A stretch of 64,000 nt of DNA from assembly GCA_964640665.1 (NCBI GenBank), contig CAZXHT010000009.1:26540-90539 (forward strand), read 5' to 3'. Below, piece after piece: positions 24,285-32,146 of the stretch; within the stretch, counting starts at the first letter, position 1; every line of letters starts with the position of its first letter. The notes under the pieces were generated by a model. It searched no databases. It saw nothing but the letters and a program-made list of their open reading frames with translations, and had not been told where the DNA came from. Made by a program: the position numbers and the translations under genes. This DNA comes from DATKYQ01 sp964640665. Lineage in GTDB: Bacteria > Myxococcota > B64-G9.

Positions 24285-24641
24285 ATGGCACTCCGCCGGG
24301 AGCGTTGGACGAAGCTGGAAGTCCCGGTAACTCTTGAGGCGTCCCGGGCCACTCATCATATCAACCTGATGTTCGTAAGCCCCGCCGGCATATTCGTGCC
24401 CGACGATCTCGATCTCGGGTCATACTCGCCCGTCACCGCACGTTTTTCGGTGGAAGGCCGCAAGGTGGTGGCCCACACAGAAATGCGCCGCCTGCTCAGC
24501 GCCGACGAGGCGTCCGAACGCGGCATACCCGATCCAACGGGCGGGACCGAACTGCGCATCGTGCGCATGGAAGGCGACGGCTCGCAGATCCTGGCCGAAC
24601 ACATCAAGAAGGTCATGATGGAGTCTGGCGGACCTGGTTAG
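24285..24641 (+). CDS. PilZ-like small protein
   Basis: The 118-residue protein starts 7 nt after AGGAGG. It opens LRRERWTKLEVPVTLEAS and continues with NLMFVSPAGIFV, which resembles the start and the [D/N]-x-S-x-x-G motif of PilZ c-di-GMP receptor domains. The canonical RxxxR is not clearly present, so nucleotide binding is doubtful. The final 25 residues form a charged helix (GSQILAEHIKKVMMES). It is a single gene convergent with murA. The PilZ assignment is tentative. Confidence 0.55.
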   Translation: MALRRERWTKLEVPVTLEASRATHHINLMFVSPAGIFVPDDLDLGSYSPVTARFSVEGRKVVAHTEMRRLLSADEASERGIPDPTGGTELRIVRMEGDGSQILAEHIKKVMMESGGPG

Positions 24642-24647
24642 CATATT

Positions 24648-25922
24648 TCAAGCTTGCGTCACCGGGACGCTCGCCCGGCTTCGACGGATCTTCGCCCCCA
24701 GCTTTCTCAACTTGGCATCCAGCCGCTGGTATCCCCGGTCGAGATGGTAGATGCGCAGGATGTGCGTCCGCCCGCGGGCGACCAGCCCCGCAAGGACAAG
24801 AGAAGCGCTGGCTCGCAGATCGGTGGCCATCACCTCTGCGGCCGACAGGCGGCCGACGCCCTTAACCACCGCCCGGCTTCCCTCCAGATTGATCTTGGCG
24901 CCCATGCGTTTGAGTTCCTGCACGTGCATGAATCGATTCTCGAAGATCCTCTCGCTGATTACGGAGGTTCCATCGGCCAGCGTCATCAGCGCTAGAAACT
25001 GCGCCTGGAGATCGGTCGGGAAGCCCGGGTAGGGCTGAGTGGCGATGTCCACTGGCAGTGGACGCGCCGGCCCCCTGACCCTGATCCCGTCCCCTGAGAC
25101 ACCCACCTCCACCCCGGCCTCGACCAACTTTCCCAAAAGCGAGCTGAGCTGAGCGCTGTGCGCTCCGCGTATGGTGACGTCACCTGCCGTGATGGCCGCG
25201 GCGATCATCAGGGTTCCGGCCTCGATGCGATCGGGAATCACCGTGCAGTCCGCGGGTTCGAGCCGTTCGACTCCCTCGATGGCAATCGTCTCCGTCCCGG
25301 CCCCATTAATTCTCGCGCCCATCTGTTCGAGCACCTCGGCCATCTGAACGACTTCGGGCTCACGGGCCGCGTTGCGGATTAGAGTCGTGCCCTTGGCCAG
25401 TGCGGCCGCCATGATCAGGTTCTCGGTTCCGGTCACGGTCGGCATGTCAAGCACGATCTCGGCCCCCCGCAGCCTGCGCGCGGTCGCCTCGACGTAGCCG
25501 TGTTCGAGCGACACCCGGGCTCCCATTTTCTCTAAACCCTTCAAGTGCTGTTCGATCGGCCGGGCCCCGATGGCACACCCGCCCGGCAAAGACACCCGCG
25601 CGCGGCCGTAGCGCCCGACCAGCGGACCGAGACAGACTATGGACGCCCGCATGGTCTTGACCAGGTCGTAGGGCGCTTCGAAGCTCGTCCGGCCGGAATT
25701 CACCGCGCGCACTACTCCGCGCGAGAAAGACGCCTCGATTCCCAGCCTCTGAAGCAGCCGGCAGGTCGTCCTGACGTCGACCACGTCGGGAACATTACCG
25801 AAGCGATGCTCGCCCTCGGCCATGATGGAAGTCAGTAAGAGCGGCAAGGCGGCGTTCTTGGCGCCGGACACCCGCACCGAGCCATTGAGCCGCCTGCCGC
25901 CGTCGATGATTATCTTTTGCAT
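24648..25922 (-). CDS. murA: UDP-N-acetylglucosamine 1-carboxyvinyltransferase MurA
   Basis: The 424-residue protein begins MQKIIIDGGRRLNGSVRVSG and has SGAKNAALPL, the catalytic cysteine loop LPGGCAIGARPIEQH and the C-terminal RASASLVLAGLVARG. It transfers enolpyruvate from PEP to UDP-GlcNAc, the first committed step of peptidoglycan synthesis. I prefer the ATG at 25922 (after GGGGAG) over a GTG two codons upstream. In related bacteria murA follows prmC directly. Here the first 12 codons and the region ahead of them are duplicated at 28716-28772, and a 2.8-kb module separates the two genes. Confidence 0.95.
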   Translation of the reverse strand: MQKIIIDGGRRLNGSVRVSGAKNAALPLLLTSIMAEGEHRFGNVPDVVDVRTTCRLLQRLGIEASFSRGVVRAVNSGRTSFEAPYDLVKTMRASIVCLGPLVGRYGRARVSLPGGCAIGARPIEQHLKGLEKMGARVSLEHGYVEATARRLRGAEIVLDMPTVTGTENLIMAAALAKGTTLIRNAAREPEVVQMAEVLEQMGARINGAGTETIAIEGVERLEPADCTVIPDRIEAGTLMIAAAITAGDVTIRGAHSAQLSSLLGKLVEAGVEVGVSGDGIRVRGPARPLPVDIATQPYPGFPTDLQAQFLALMTLADGTSVISERIFENRFMHVQELKRMGAKINLEGSRAVVKGVGRLSAAEVMATDLRASASLVLAGLVARGRTHILRIYHLDRGYQRLDAKLRKLGAKIRRSRASVPVTQA

Positions 25923-25944
25923 CAGCACTCTCCCCGTCTGGCGG
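25888..25944. repeat. 57-bp direct repeat, murA-side copy
   Basis: This block is identical over 57 bp to 28716-28772. It spans the first 12 murA codons, the murA ribosome binding site and the last codons of prmC. The flanking bases differ on both sides. It marks one boundary of the 2.8-kb methyltransferase/nuclease module. Confidence 0.95.
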
Positions 25945-25953
25945 TCGTCACGA

Positions 25954-26007
25954 CTTGCGCATAAGCAGCCGGGCGCAGCCCGGTCCGACTTAGTGCGCTT
26001 GTTGGGT
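25954..26007 (-). other. attC-like recombination site or strong hairpin
   Basis: Read on the minus strand: ACCCAAC (fits RYYYAAC, 26007-26001), unpaired AA, GCGCA-C-TAAG, then CCGGGC-TGC-GCCCGG. It continues CTTA-TGCGC, unpaired AA and a G at 25954. The arms GCGCA/TGCGC and TAAG/CTTA pair with one extrahelical C, followed by an inner stem. This is the R-spacer-L layout of integron cassette attC sites, where recombination follows the G of GTTRRRY. Here GTCGTGA replaces GTTRRRY, as would be seen after insertion into a non-attC target. A simple transcription terminator is the main alternative. Confidence 0.45.
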
Positions 26008-26012
26008 GGCTG

Positions 26013-26396
26013 CTATCGACTCCTGAATTCACAAAGTCGGGTACAGTCAATAAGCCGGTCTAGTGTATTAGCTGTAAACACCTTACCCCTGGTCGCAAGG
26101 ATCATCTTCTTCATGTCTTCCCGGCGGACCCCGAAGCCACGACCACCGATACAGGCTATGACCTGATATTTCGGGTTATCCTCGGAGCGATCGGCAAGGC
26201 TCAATTCTCCGAGATGTTGAATGCGCGTCACCTTGTCGCGGGCCGTGCCGTCATCCTCGGTGATTTTCGCCTCGATAAGGAAACCCGACTCCAAACAAGA
26301 GAATATGGCATCAACATAGCCTTCAGGGTTCTCAAGTATCTCATCGAGAGAGACTTCAAAAGGAAACGTCGGCATATTCAGCTCCATATTCTGCAT
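26013..26396 (-). CDS. Small PD-(D/E)XK nuclease-like protein
   Basis: The 127-residue protein contains GYVDAIFSCLESGFLIEAK, with Asp29 and Glu42-Ala-Lys44, fitting the D-x(n)-E-x-K active site of restriction-endonuclease-like folds. The basic helix DGTARDKVTRIQHLG follows. The C-terminal part (GRGFGVRREDMKKMILATRG) has no obvious motif. It overlaps the end of the methyltransferase gene by 41 bp, so the two are co-expressed. It may be the nuclease of a compact restriction-modification pair. At 127 residues it is short for a restriction enzyme and could be a truncated remnant. Confidence 0.6.
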   Translation of the reverse strand: MQNMELNMPTFPFEVSLDEILENPEGYVDAIFSCLESGFLIEAKITEDDGTARDKVTRIQHLGELSLADRSEDNPKYQVIACIGGRGFGVRREDMKKMILATRGKVFTANTLDRLIDCTRLCEFRSR

Positions 26397-28569
26397 CGCT
26401 TTCGTGCACCGCGAACAAGGGCAGATCCTTTGTTATCGCCGCTCTGTCATGCGCCATGCACTTTTCAACTTCGACCCATCCTCCGAAACGTTGGAGCCAA
26501 TATGCCACTTTCGCGATGCGCGTTGTAATAGGTTCTGTGCTTTCCCACTCAAGGCGCAGTGACCAGATTGCTAATCGGATTAAATGCCCATAGGTGATGC
26601 ACCTGATATCGCCGGGCGTCGGTTTGACGTTTCCGGCCCTGAGCTGGTCCAGGTCTCTGTTAACGAGCCGTGCGACTTCATTCGGAGAATTCGCCAGCCA
26701 CTTCCGCTGCATGGATCCAGTTTGCCGGCAGACAAACACGGTATCAATAATAGAGGAGCCTGTTCCGTTTATGTGAATAGATGCGGCCATTTCCGCCGGA
26801 CAGGGAAGGGACGCCGAACAGGTTAGTCCAGCGTCAAGGATAGCCACCGCAACGGGATAGTACGCTTCGATATTATTGTGGTGGTAGGTAAATGCCAGAG
26901 GAGATCCGGGCTTTAATGCCCTCGCCATGCGTTGAAAAACAGAGGAAAGCCCCTCCGTGAAATGATCTATTCCACGCCCCATGTCCACATTGCCTGTCAA
27001 CTCACCAGGTGTGCGGGTGGAAGCGACATTGAATGCGGTTGAGTCTTTGCCAACCAGTTTCCTTAGCCAGACATAGCAAAAATCCATTAGCTCAGCATAC
27101 TGGATATTGCCAAAATAGGGAGGATCGGTAAACACAGCATCCAGGGAAGCATCCGGCAGCATTGAGGATGCTGCATCTTGGCATGAGATATCAATAGCAC
27201 GTGAAGGTTGGGAACCATCGCCATTGAAGTGATCACCGATCCATTCGCCGTTGATTGGAATGATTCTCTTTGAGCGACCCTGATATTTTACTTCAAACGG
27301 ATGATCACAATAGGATTTTGCTTTCTTAAATTTCTCGACGATGTTGGCCCATCCGCCACTGCCTACACACATGTGGCGGCCCGGTTCCATGATCCCGAGA
27401 AAATTCGACTCGCATTGAATCAACCCCACCGGAAAACCGTGGACAGAGAAAATATCTAACGACTTCAACGCCCTCGTGTCGTAGCGGCACAACATGTTCT
27501 GGTAACGGAGCAAGTCAGAAAGGTTCGTTGCAAGCGCGTTGCGTACGCGCTCATTTGTCGTTTTTGCGATTATACGCGCGGATAGTTCCAGACCAAGAAG
27601 CTGACGGCTATTGAACATTTCCCGGTAACGCGTGTAACCCCAGCGGTGCAGGCGATCCGTTTCGTCACCGCTTGGAATCTCATCGTCCGGAATATACTTC
27701 GGGTGCATCCTTGACCAGAGTCTCTCGACCTCGCTAATCCGCGCTATATCCTGATCATCGGGTTTTTTAAAGAACCTGCCGGCATGGGATGGTTTGCATC
27801 TTGGGCAATGGTATTCCACTGCAAAAAGGCGGTGATGCGGCGCGCCAAGACTGGCATCAGGATAATGATTATCGGCACCACACACCGAACATCTGCAACG
27901 GCTTCGTTTGGCAGGTCCAGTCAACATCAGTGCCGAGCCGCAATAATTACAGCGGCCGGGCTCACTCCGGTTGCCGACCTCGGCCAATTCTCCGCAGGCA
28001 GGGCAAACAAAGACGTTTTTGGGATGTCTTGAATCCGTGGAAAGAAGATAGCCGGGAAACAAGTCCATATCCTTTTTGCATTCATGACATGGCGTTACTT
28101 TAACCCAAAGGAAGTATTTTACATGGGCATCGTTCGAGCCACATTGAGTACATCGCGTTCGATACATCTGTCCGATTTCGTCTTCCAGTGTTGTGCGAAG
28201 AGACTCCGCGGCTTTCGCGTAAGCATCAAGATCAATATGCTCGATTTCCTGTTTGACGATCCAGTAAGACATCGGGTTGATGTCAAATCCGGTGACATTG
28301 CATCCAACACGGTTTGCCTCCAGGATCGGCGTACCGCCGCCCATAAATGGATCGGCTACGTGGCAACCCGAAAAATCGTTAGCTTCATAAAACACCGCCT
28401 GTAGCGGTCTGTCCAAGAACTCAGACAGGAGCAAGCCGCGAAACAAAGTACCCGGACGCCTTGCAAACCATTTATGCACAGCAATAACCGGGCGGTAGTT
28501 CTGCTGAACCTGCTTTTCCCTAAGCGCCAAGTCCGCGATAAACGGTATATCAAAATTCTTTTCTATCAT
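26356..28569 (-). CDS. Zn-ribbon-containing DNA methyltransferase (COG1743/DUF1156-like)
   Basis: The 737-residue protein has the AdoMet-binding motif VADPFMGGGTPILEANRVG at about 71-89 and the catalytic DPPY motif at 482-485 (FTDPPYFGNIQYAEL), typical of adenine or cytosine-N4 DNA methyltransferases. Between them are multiple CxxC pairs (for example Cys140/143, 161/164, 189/192, 207/210, 227/230, 255/258), forming zinc ribbons. It resembles the DUF1156-type 'adenine-specific DNA methylase with Zn ribbon' family, some members of which belong to phage-defence islands. The base composition is lower in GC than the neighbours. It is the first gene of the inserted module. Confidence 0.85.
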   Translation of the reverse strand: MIEKNFDIPFIADLALREKQVQQNYRPVIAVHKWFARRPGTLFRGLLLSEFLDRPLQAVFYEANDFSGCHVADPFMGGGTPILEANRVGCNVTGFDINPMSYWIVKQEIEHIDLDAYAKAAESLRTTLEDEIGQMYRTRCTQCGSNDAHVKYFLWVKVTPCHECKKDMDLFPGYLLSTDSRHPKNVFVCPACGELAEVGNRSEPGRCNYCGSALMLTGPAKRSRCRCSVCGADNHYPDASLGAPHHRLFAVEYHCPRCKPSHAGRFFKKPDDQDIARISEVERLWSRMHPKYIPDDEIPSGDETDRLHRWGYTRYREMFNSRQLLGLELSARIIAKTTNERVRNALATNLSDLLRYQNMLCRYDTRALKSLDIFSVHGFPVGLIQCESNFLGIMEPGRHMCVGSGGWANIVEKFKKAKSYCDHPFEVKYQGRSKRIIPINGEWIGDHFNGDGSQPSRAIDISCQDAASSMLPDASLDAVFTDPPYFGNIQYAELMDFCYVWLRKLVGKDSTAFNVASTRTPGELTGNVDMGRGIDHFTEGLSSVFQRMARALKPGSPLAFTYHHNNIEAYYPVAVAILDAGLTCSASLPCPAEMAASIHINGTGSSIIDTVFVCRQTGSMQRKWLANSPNEVARLVNRDLDQLRAGNVKPTPGDIRCITYGHLIRLAIWSLRLEWESTEPITTRIAKVAYWLQRFGGWVEVEKCMAHDRAAITKDLPLFAVHESDAEYGAEYADVSF

Positions 28570-28675
28570 TAGGTATTACCAATCCTGTTGCCGAACGCCT
28601 GGGATCACTTGTGCCCAAAAGCCAAAAGGTTATGGGGATCTGGTGTGATCTGCCCCCCCATCGTAGGGCCATTTC

Positions 28676-28750
28676 CTATGTGAGTCCACTGTGGTTAAAA
28701 CTCATTCCTCCGAACAGCCGCCTGCCGCCGTCGATGATTATCTTTTGCAT
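28676..28750 (-). pseudogene. Duplicated murA 5' remnant
   Basis: The prmC-side copy of the 57-bp repeat includes the murA ATG (28750, overlapping the prmC TGA) and its first 12 codons (MQKIIIDGGRRL). It then runs into unrelated sequence and stops at 28676 after 24 codons. It still has the GGGGAG ribosome binding site and may be translated as a short peptide, but has no expected function. Confidence 0.75.
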
Positions 28751-28772
28751 CAGCACTCTCCCCGTCTGGCGG
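28716..28772. repeat. 57-bp direct repeat, prmC-side copy
   Basis: Identical to 25888-25944 over 57 bp. It contains the end of prmC including its stop, plus a duplicated murA start. Together the copies bracket the methyltransferase/nuclease module. Confidence 0.95.
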
Positions 28773-29616
28773 CAACCACTCGCTGAATGCCCCGCAGGTC
28801 GCAACGGCCGTGCAGGCCTTCCAGTCCCGCCTGCTCGCACAACCCCACGACCTCGGCGAATTGCCCGGCGCCTACCTCAAGAAGCAGCCATCCACCGGGC
28901 GTAAGGGCGTCGGGTGCCGCGGCGATCAGTCTCCCAATTTGTTCGAGACCGTCGCTTCCGCCGTCGAGGGCGCAGGCGGGCTCGAAGTCGCGCACCTCGG
29001 GTGCCAGGGTTGCCAGATCGCGCGTGGGCACGTAGGGCATGTTGGCGCAGATCAAGTCCACCCGCCGGCCGGCGAGGGGATCGAGAAGATCTCCCTGCCT
29101 GGTGTCAACTCTTTCGGCAAATCCGGCCGCTGCGATGTTTTGCCGGGCAAGCGCGAGCGCTTCTGGATCTATGTCGCAGGCAATCCCGGCAGAGTGCGAG
29201 AACAGGACGCCCAGCGCAACGGCCAAGCAGCCGCTGCCGCAGCCGATGTCGGCGAACGTCGCGGGTTGGCCCGCCGTGAACAGCTCGGCGGCCTCTTCGA
29301 TCAGTGTCTCGCTTTCCGGCCTTGGAATGAGCGCCCGCGAGTCCACCCGTACTGGAAATGACCAGAACTCCTTGCGTCCCGTCAGGTAAGCGACCGGCTC
29401 GCGCGCGGTCCTTCTTCGCACCAGGGCGCCGAAGGCGCCGAGTTCTTCAGGGCCGATCTCCCGCGTCGCCTCGCGGACGAGAAAGCAGCGATCGACTCCG
29501 AGGACATGAGCCAATAAAACTTCGGCATCCAGGCGCGGCGTCAGGCAGCCGCTGTTGCCGAGCGAGCCGGCCGCCCTGCCCAGCTCGGCCGCTATGCTAC
29601 CCGGCATTTGCGTCAT
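28750..29616 (-). CDS. prmC: Release factor glutamine methyltransferase PrmC (HemK)
   Basis: The 288-residue protein has the AdoMet motif FADIGCGSGCLAVALG and the N-terminal helical domain with LIPRPESETLIEEA, both typical of PrmC. It methylates the Gln of the GGQ motif of release factors. It starts within 4 nt of the prfA stop, as expected. The active-site tetrapeptide, normally NPPY, reads NMPY here (LICANMPYVPTRDL), an unusual substitution at a residue that shapes the Gln pocket. The last codons lie in the 57-bp repeat, so the C-terminus survived the insertion. Confidence 0.92.
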   Translation of the reverse strand: MTQMPGSIAAELGRAAGSLGNSGCLTPRLDAEVLLAHVLGVDRCFLVREATREIGPEELGAFGALVRRRTAREPVAYLTGRKEFWSFPVRVDSRALIPRPESETLIEEAAELFTAGQPATFADIGCGSGCLAVALGVLFSHSAGIACDIDPEALALARQNIAAAGFAERVDTRQGDLLDPLAGRRVDLICANMPYVPTRDLATLAPEVRDFEPACALDGGSDGLEQIGRLIAAAPDALTPGGWLLLEVGAGQFAEVVGLCEQAGLEGLHGRCDLRGIQRVVAARRGEC

Positions 29617-30680
29617 GACGCCTGTCCACGCAGAGCCTCGGCCTGGAAGTATGTTTTCAAGGCGTCGAGCACCTCGTCGAGATCTCCCTCGACCACCCTG
29701 TCGAGCTTGTGCAGAGTCAACCCGATGCGATGATCGGTCAGCCTGTTCTGCGGGAAGTTGTATGTGCGTATCTTTTCAGCCCGGCCGCCACTGCCAACCA
29801 TCGAGCGCCGCTGGGCGGATTCCTTGGCCTGGCGCTCCCCTTCTTTCAGCTCATACAAGCGCGCCAAGAGAATCTTTCGCGCCTTGGCCTTGTTCTTGAT
29901 CTGCGAGCGCTCGTCCTGGCAGTGCACGCTGATGCCGGTAGGAATGTGAATTATACGCACTGCGCTGTCGGTAGTGTTGACACCCTGGCCGCCCGGGCCG
30001 CCGGCGCGCATGACGCTGATCTCGAGATCTTTCTCATCCAGCTCGACGTCGACCTCGTCGGCCTCGGGCATGACCGCCACCGTGACCGTCGATGTGTGGA
30101 TGCGTCCCTGGCTCTCGGTGACCGGTACCCGCTGCACCCGGTGTACTCCGCCCTCGTACTTCATGTTCGAGTACACGTCGGGACCGCTCAGCATGACGAT
30201 GGCCTCCTTGTATCCCCCGGCACTGGCCAGGCTCTGGCTCATCATCTCTGCCTTGTAGCCGCGCGCCTCCGCGTAGCGCAGGTACATCCTGAGCAAATCG
30301 GCGGCGAACAGGGCGGCCTCTTCTCCGCCGGTGCCTGCGCGGATCTCGATCAGGATGTTCTTCTTGTCGAGCGGATCCCTGGGCAATAATAATATCTTCA
30401 GGCGCTCGGTAAGCTCCTCCTCGCGCTTCTGCAAGCCGGGCAGCTCCTCCTCGACCAGCGCGGCCAGCTCGCGATCGTCAGCGCGCAACAGCTCCTGCTG
30501 GTCGGCGATCTCGCCCGTCAAGCGGCGATACTCTTGGTAGGTCTCGACGATCTGCAGAAGGCTCTTGTGCTCGCGACCCACCTTTTGCAATCTTACGGGG
30601 TCGCCGTAGACGACGGGATCCTGAAGTTGGGATGCGAGCTCATCGAAACGCTTGACCACTTCGTCGAGTTTGGAAAACAC
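29613..30680 (-). CDS. prfA: Peptide chain release factor 1 (PrfA)
   Basis: The 355-residue protein contains the GGQ motif in RAGGPGGQGVNTTDSAVRI and the codon-recognition region RVQRVPVTESQGRIHTS. It is of normal RF1 length. It recognises UAA and UAG and triggers hydrolysis of peptidyl-tRNA. Its stop overlaps the prmC start by 4 nt, linking it to its own modifying enzyme. It lies 20 nt downstream of the DUF1385 gene in the rpmE operon. Confidence 0.96.
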   Translation of the reverse strand: MFSKLDEVVKRFDELASQLQDPVVYGDPVRLQKVGREHKSLLQIVETYQEYRRLTGEIADQQELLRADDRELAALVEEELPGLQKREEELTERLKILLLPRDPLDKKNILIEIRAGTGGEEAALFAADLLRMYLRYAEARGYKAEMMSQSLASAGGYKEAIVMLSGPDVYSNMKYEGGVHRVQRVPVTESQGRIHTSTVTVAVMPEADEVDVELDEKDLEISVMRAGGPGGQGVNTTDSAVRIIHIPTGISVHCQDERSQIKNKAKARKILLARLYELKEGERQAKESAQRRSMVGSGGRAEKIRTYNFPQNRLTDHRIGLTLHKLDRVVEGDLDEVLDALKTYFQAEALRGQAS

Positions 30681-30700
30681 TTCTCCCTCCTCGCAAGCGA

Positions 30701-31783
30701 TCAGGATCCCCGGCCCAGACCGGCCACCAGCGCCTGGAAGTCGGCGAAAACCTCGATCTGCCCGGAAACGGACGAGTCATCGTCCGCTTGTAGTCCCTCG
30801 CGCCAGAGGGCCTTGCGCAGCGAGGCCAGGGCGACCTCGAGCTGATCGTCGGTCGGCGGGCGCGTGGTCAGGCGCTGAATCAGAAGCCCCGGCCAGGCCA
30901 GTGACCGCGCCCAGCGGGTCTTCATGTGCTTGCTCGTCAGGCGTTGAAATTCGTAGGCCAACCCGGCGATGGGAAACAGAAGCGGTAACTTGATTCCTAT
31001 GTAGATCATTTGGTCGAGCCAGCCTACCCCGGTCGGCTCACCTATCAACCATACCACCAGCGGAAAGGCCAGGGCGAAGAACAGGATCGAAATCGCGATC
31101 ACCATGATCAAAAATGTCGTTCCGCAACGGGGATGCAGGGGGCTGTGACGCCGGGCGTTCTCCACCGTCAGCTCTTCGCGAGCCTCGTAGGTGTAGATCG
31201 ATTTGTGCTCGGCGCCATGGAACATAAACACCCGCCGCACGTCCTTCATCAGGGATATCAACCCCAGGTAACCCAGGAACACCACAAGCTTCACCCCGCC
31301 CTCGATCAGGTGAAACAGGACATCCCGGACACTCAACTCGCGCCCCAGCAGCAACCCGCCCAGCCAGACCGCCATGTGGGGCAGGGCGACGAAGAGGGCC
31401 ACCCCCAGCGCCAGCGCCAGAATCACGGTGCCCCAGATCACCAAATCGGACACTTCTCCGCCGTCATCCGCACCCGCCGGTTTCAGATCGTGCCGTTCAC
31501 TCTTCGTCCCGGAGTCATCGCCCGAACTCTTGTTTTGCTCGTCGGCCATGGCCACGCGGGCCGAGAAGTTCAGCGCCGAGATACCGTTCAGCAGCGCCTC
31601 CAGCAGGACCACCGTGCCGCGCAGAAAGGGCCAGCGCAGAAATCGCAGGCTCTCCGTCAGCGAGCGCCAGCGTGATTCGCGCAGGACGATCTCTCCGCCG
31701 GCACGGCGCACGGCCACGGTGAACGACCTGGGCGAGCGCATCATGACGCCCTCGACCACGGCCTGCCCGCCGACGTTGATCAA
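30701..31783 (-). CDS. DUF1385 family membrane protein
   Basis: The 360-residue protein begins INVGGQAVVEGVMMRSP, the hallmark of DUF1385 (YqhQ-like). It has several membrane helices (LVIWGTVILALALGVALFVAL and others) and the conserved MFHGAEHKSIYTYEAREELT and LHPRCGTTFLIMVIAISILF segments. Its biochemical role is unknown; some relatives have been described as metal-dependent membrane enzymes. An insert of charged residues (about 90-115) separates the N-terminal part from the first helix. Its place between rpmE and prfA is a known conserved order in deltaproteobacteria. Confidence 0.9.
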   Translation of the reverse strand: MINVGGQAVVEGVMMRSPRSFTVAVRRAGGEIVLRESRWRSLTESLRFLRWPFLRGTVVLLEALLNGISALNFSARVAMADEQNKSSGDDSGTKSERHDLKPAGADDGGEVSDLVIWGTVILALALGVALFVALPHMAVWLGGLLLGRELSVRDVLFHLIEGGVKLVVFLGYLGLISLMKDVRRVFMFHGAEHKSIYTYEAREELTVENARRHSPLHPRCGTTFLIMVIAISILFFALAFPLVVWLIGEPTGVGWLDQMIYIGIKLPLLFPIAGLAYEFQRLTSKHMKTRWARSLAWPGLLIQRLTTRPPTDDQLEVALASLRKALWREGLQADDDSSVSGQIEVFADFQALVAGLGRGS

Positions 31784-31807
31784 CGGTTTCAGGCTATTTC
31801 TCCCCTG

Positions 31808-32032
31808 CTATTTTTCACCATCTGGGGCGGGATTCGCCAGACCGTACTTGCGCCTGAAGCGCTCCACCCTGCCGGCGCTGTCGATCAGCTTTTGCTTGCC
31901 GGTAAAGAAGGGGTGGCAGGCCGAGCAGATATCGATCTTGAAGTTGCCGCGGGTGGAACGGGTCTTGATAACGTTTCCGCAAGCGCACTCGATAGTGACG
32001 TCCTCGTACTTGGGATGAATCTTGTCCTTCAT
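31808..32032 (-). CDS. rpmE: 50S ribosomal protein L31
   Basis: The 74-residue protein has the zinc-binding form of L31, with IECACGNVIKTRST and FKIDICSACHPFFTGKQKL supplying the cysteines. It sits on the ribosome central protuberance. It is the first gene of the rpmE-DUF1385-prfA-prmC(-murA) unit and has its own promoter in the 114-bp gap after rho. Confidence 0.96.
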   Translation of the reverse strand: MKDKIHPKYEDVTIECACGNVIKTRSTRGNFKIDICSACHPFFTGKQKLIDSAGRVERFRRKYGLANPAPDGEK

Positions 32033-32094
32033 TACGTCAACCTCGCAGGTTCAAAAAAGCCGCCGCACTCCGAAACCCGCGCGACGAGGGCAAC

Positions 32095-32122
32095 ATGCTA
32101 CTCCCCGGGCTCCGATTGTCAA
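32095..32122 (-). promoter_or_regulatory. rpmE operon promoter
   Basis: On the minus strand TTGACA (32122-32117) is followed after 16 nt by TAGCAT (32100-32095). The start would be near 32088, about 56 nt before the rpmE ATG. Confidence 0.55.
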
Positions 32123-32146
32123 GCCATTTCCCGGCCCGGCGGGATT

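Larger units (their letters stand above)
25945..28772 (-). mobile_element. Inserted 2.8-kb module (DNA methyltransferase + small nuclease-like gene)
   Basis: The segment lies between prmC and murA, genes normally adjacent and even overlapping. It begins and ends at copies of a perfect 57-bp direct repeat offset by 2828 bp. Because the repeat contains the prmC tail and the murA start, both host genes stay intact. Its base composition is visibly less GC-rich than the flanks. It encodes no integrase or transposase. An attC-like hairpin at 25954-26007 hints at integron-type movement, but homologous or replicative duplication is equally possible. Confidence 0.6.

Noticed and set aside
24017..24337. 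106-codon rightward open frame overlapping the PilZ-like gene start
   Set aside because: No ribosome binding site, runs through the intergenic palindromes, and competes with a frame that has AGGAGG and PilZ-like motifs.
28570..28715. Possible transposon end near GGGGGGGCAGATCACACC upstream of the methyltransferase
   Set aside because: No matching inverted copy was found at the other end of the module and no transposase is present.
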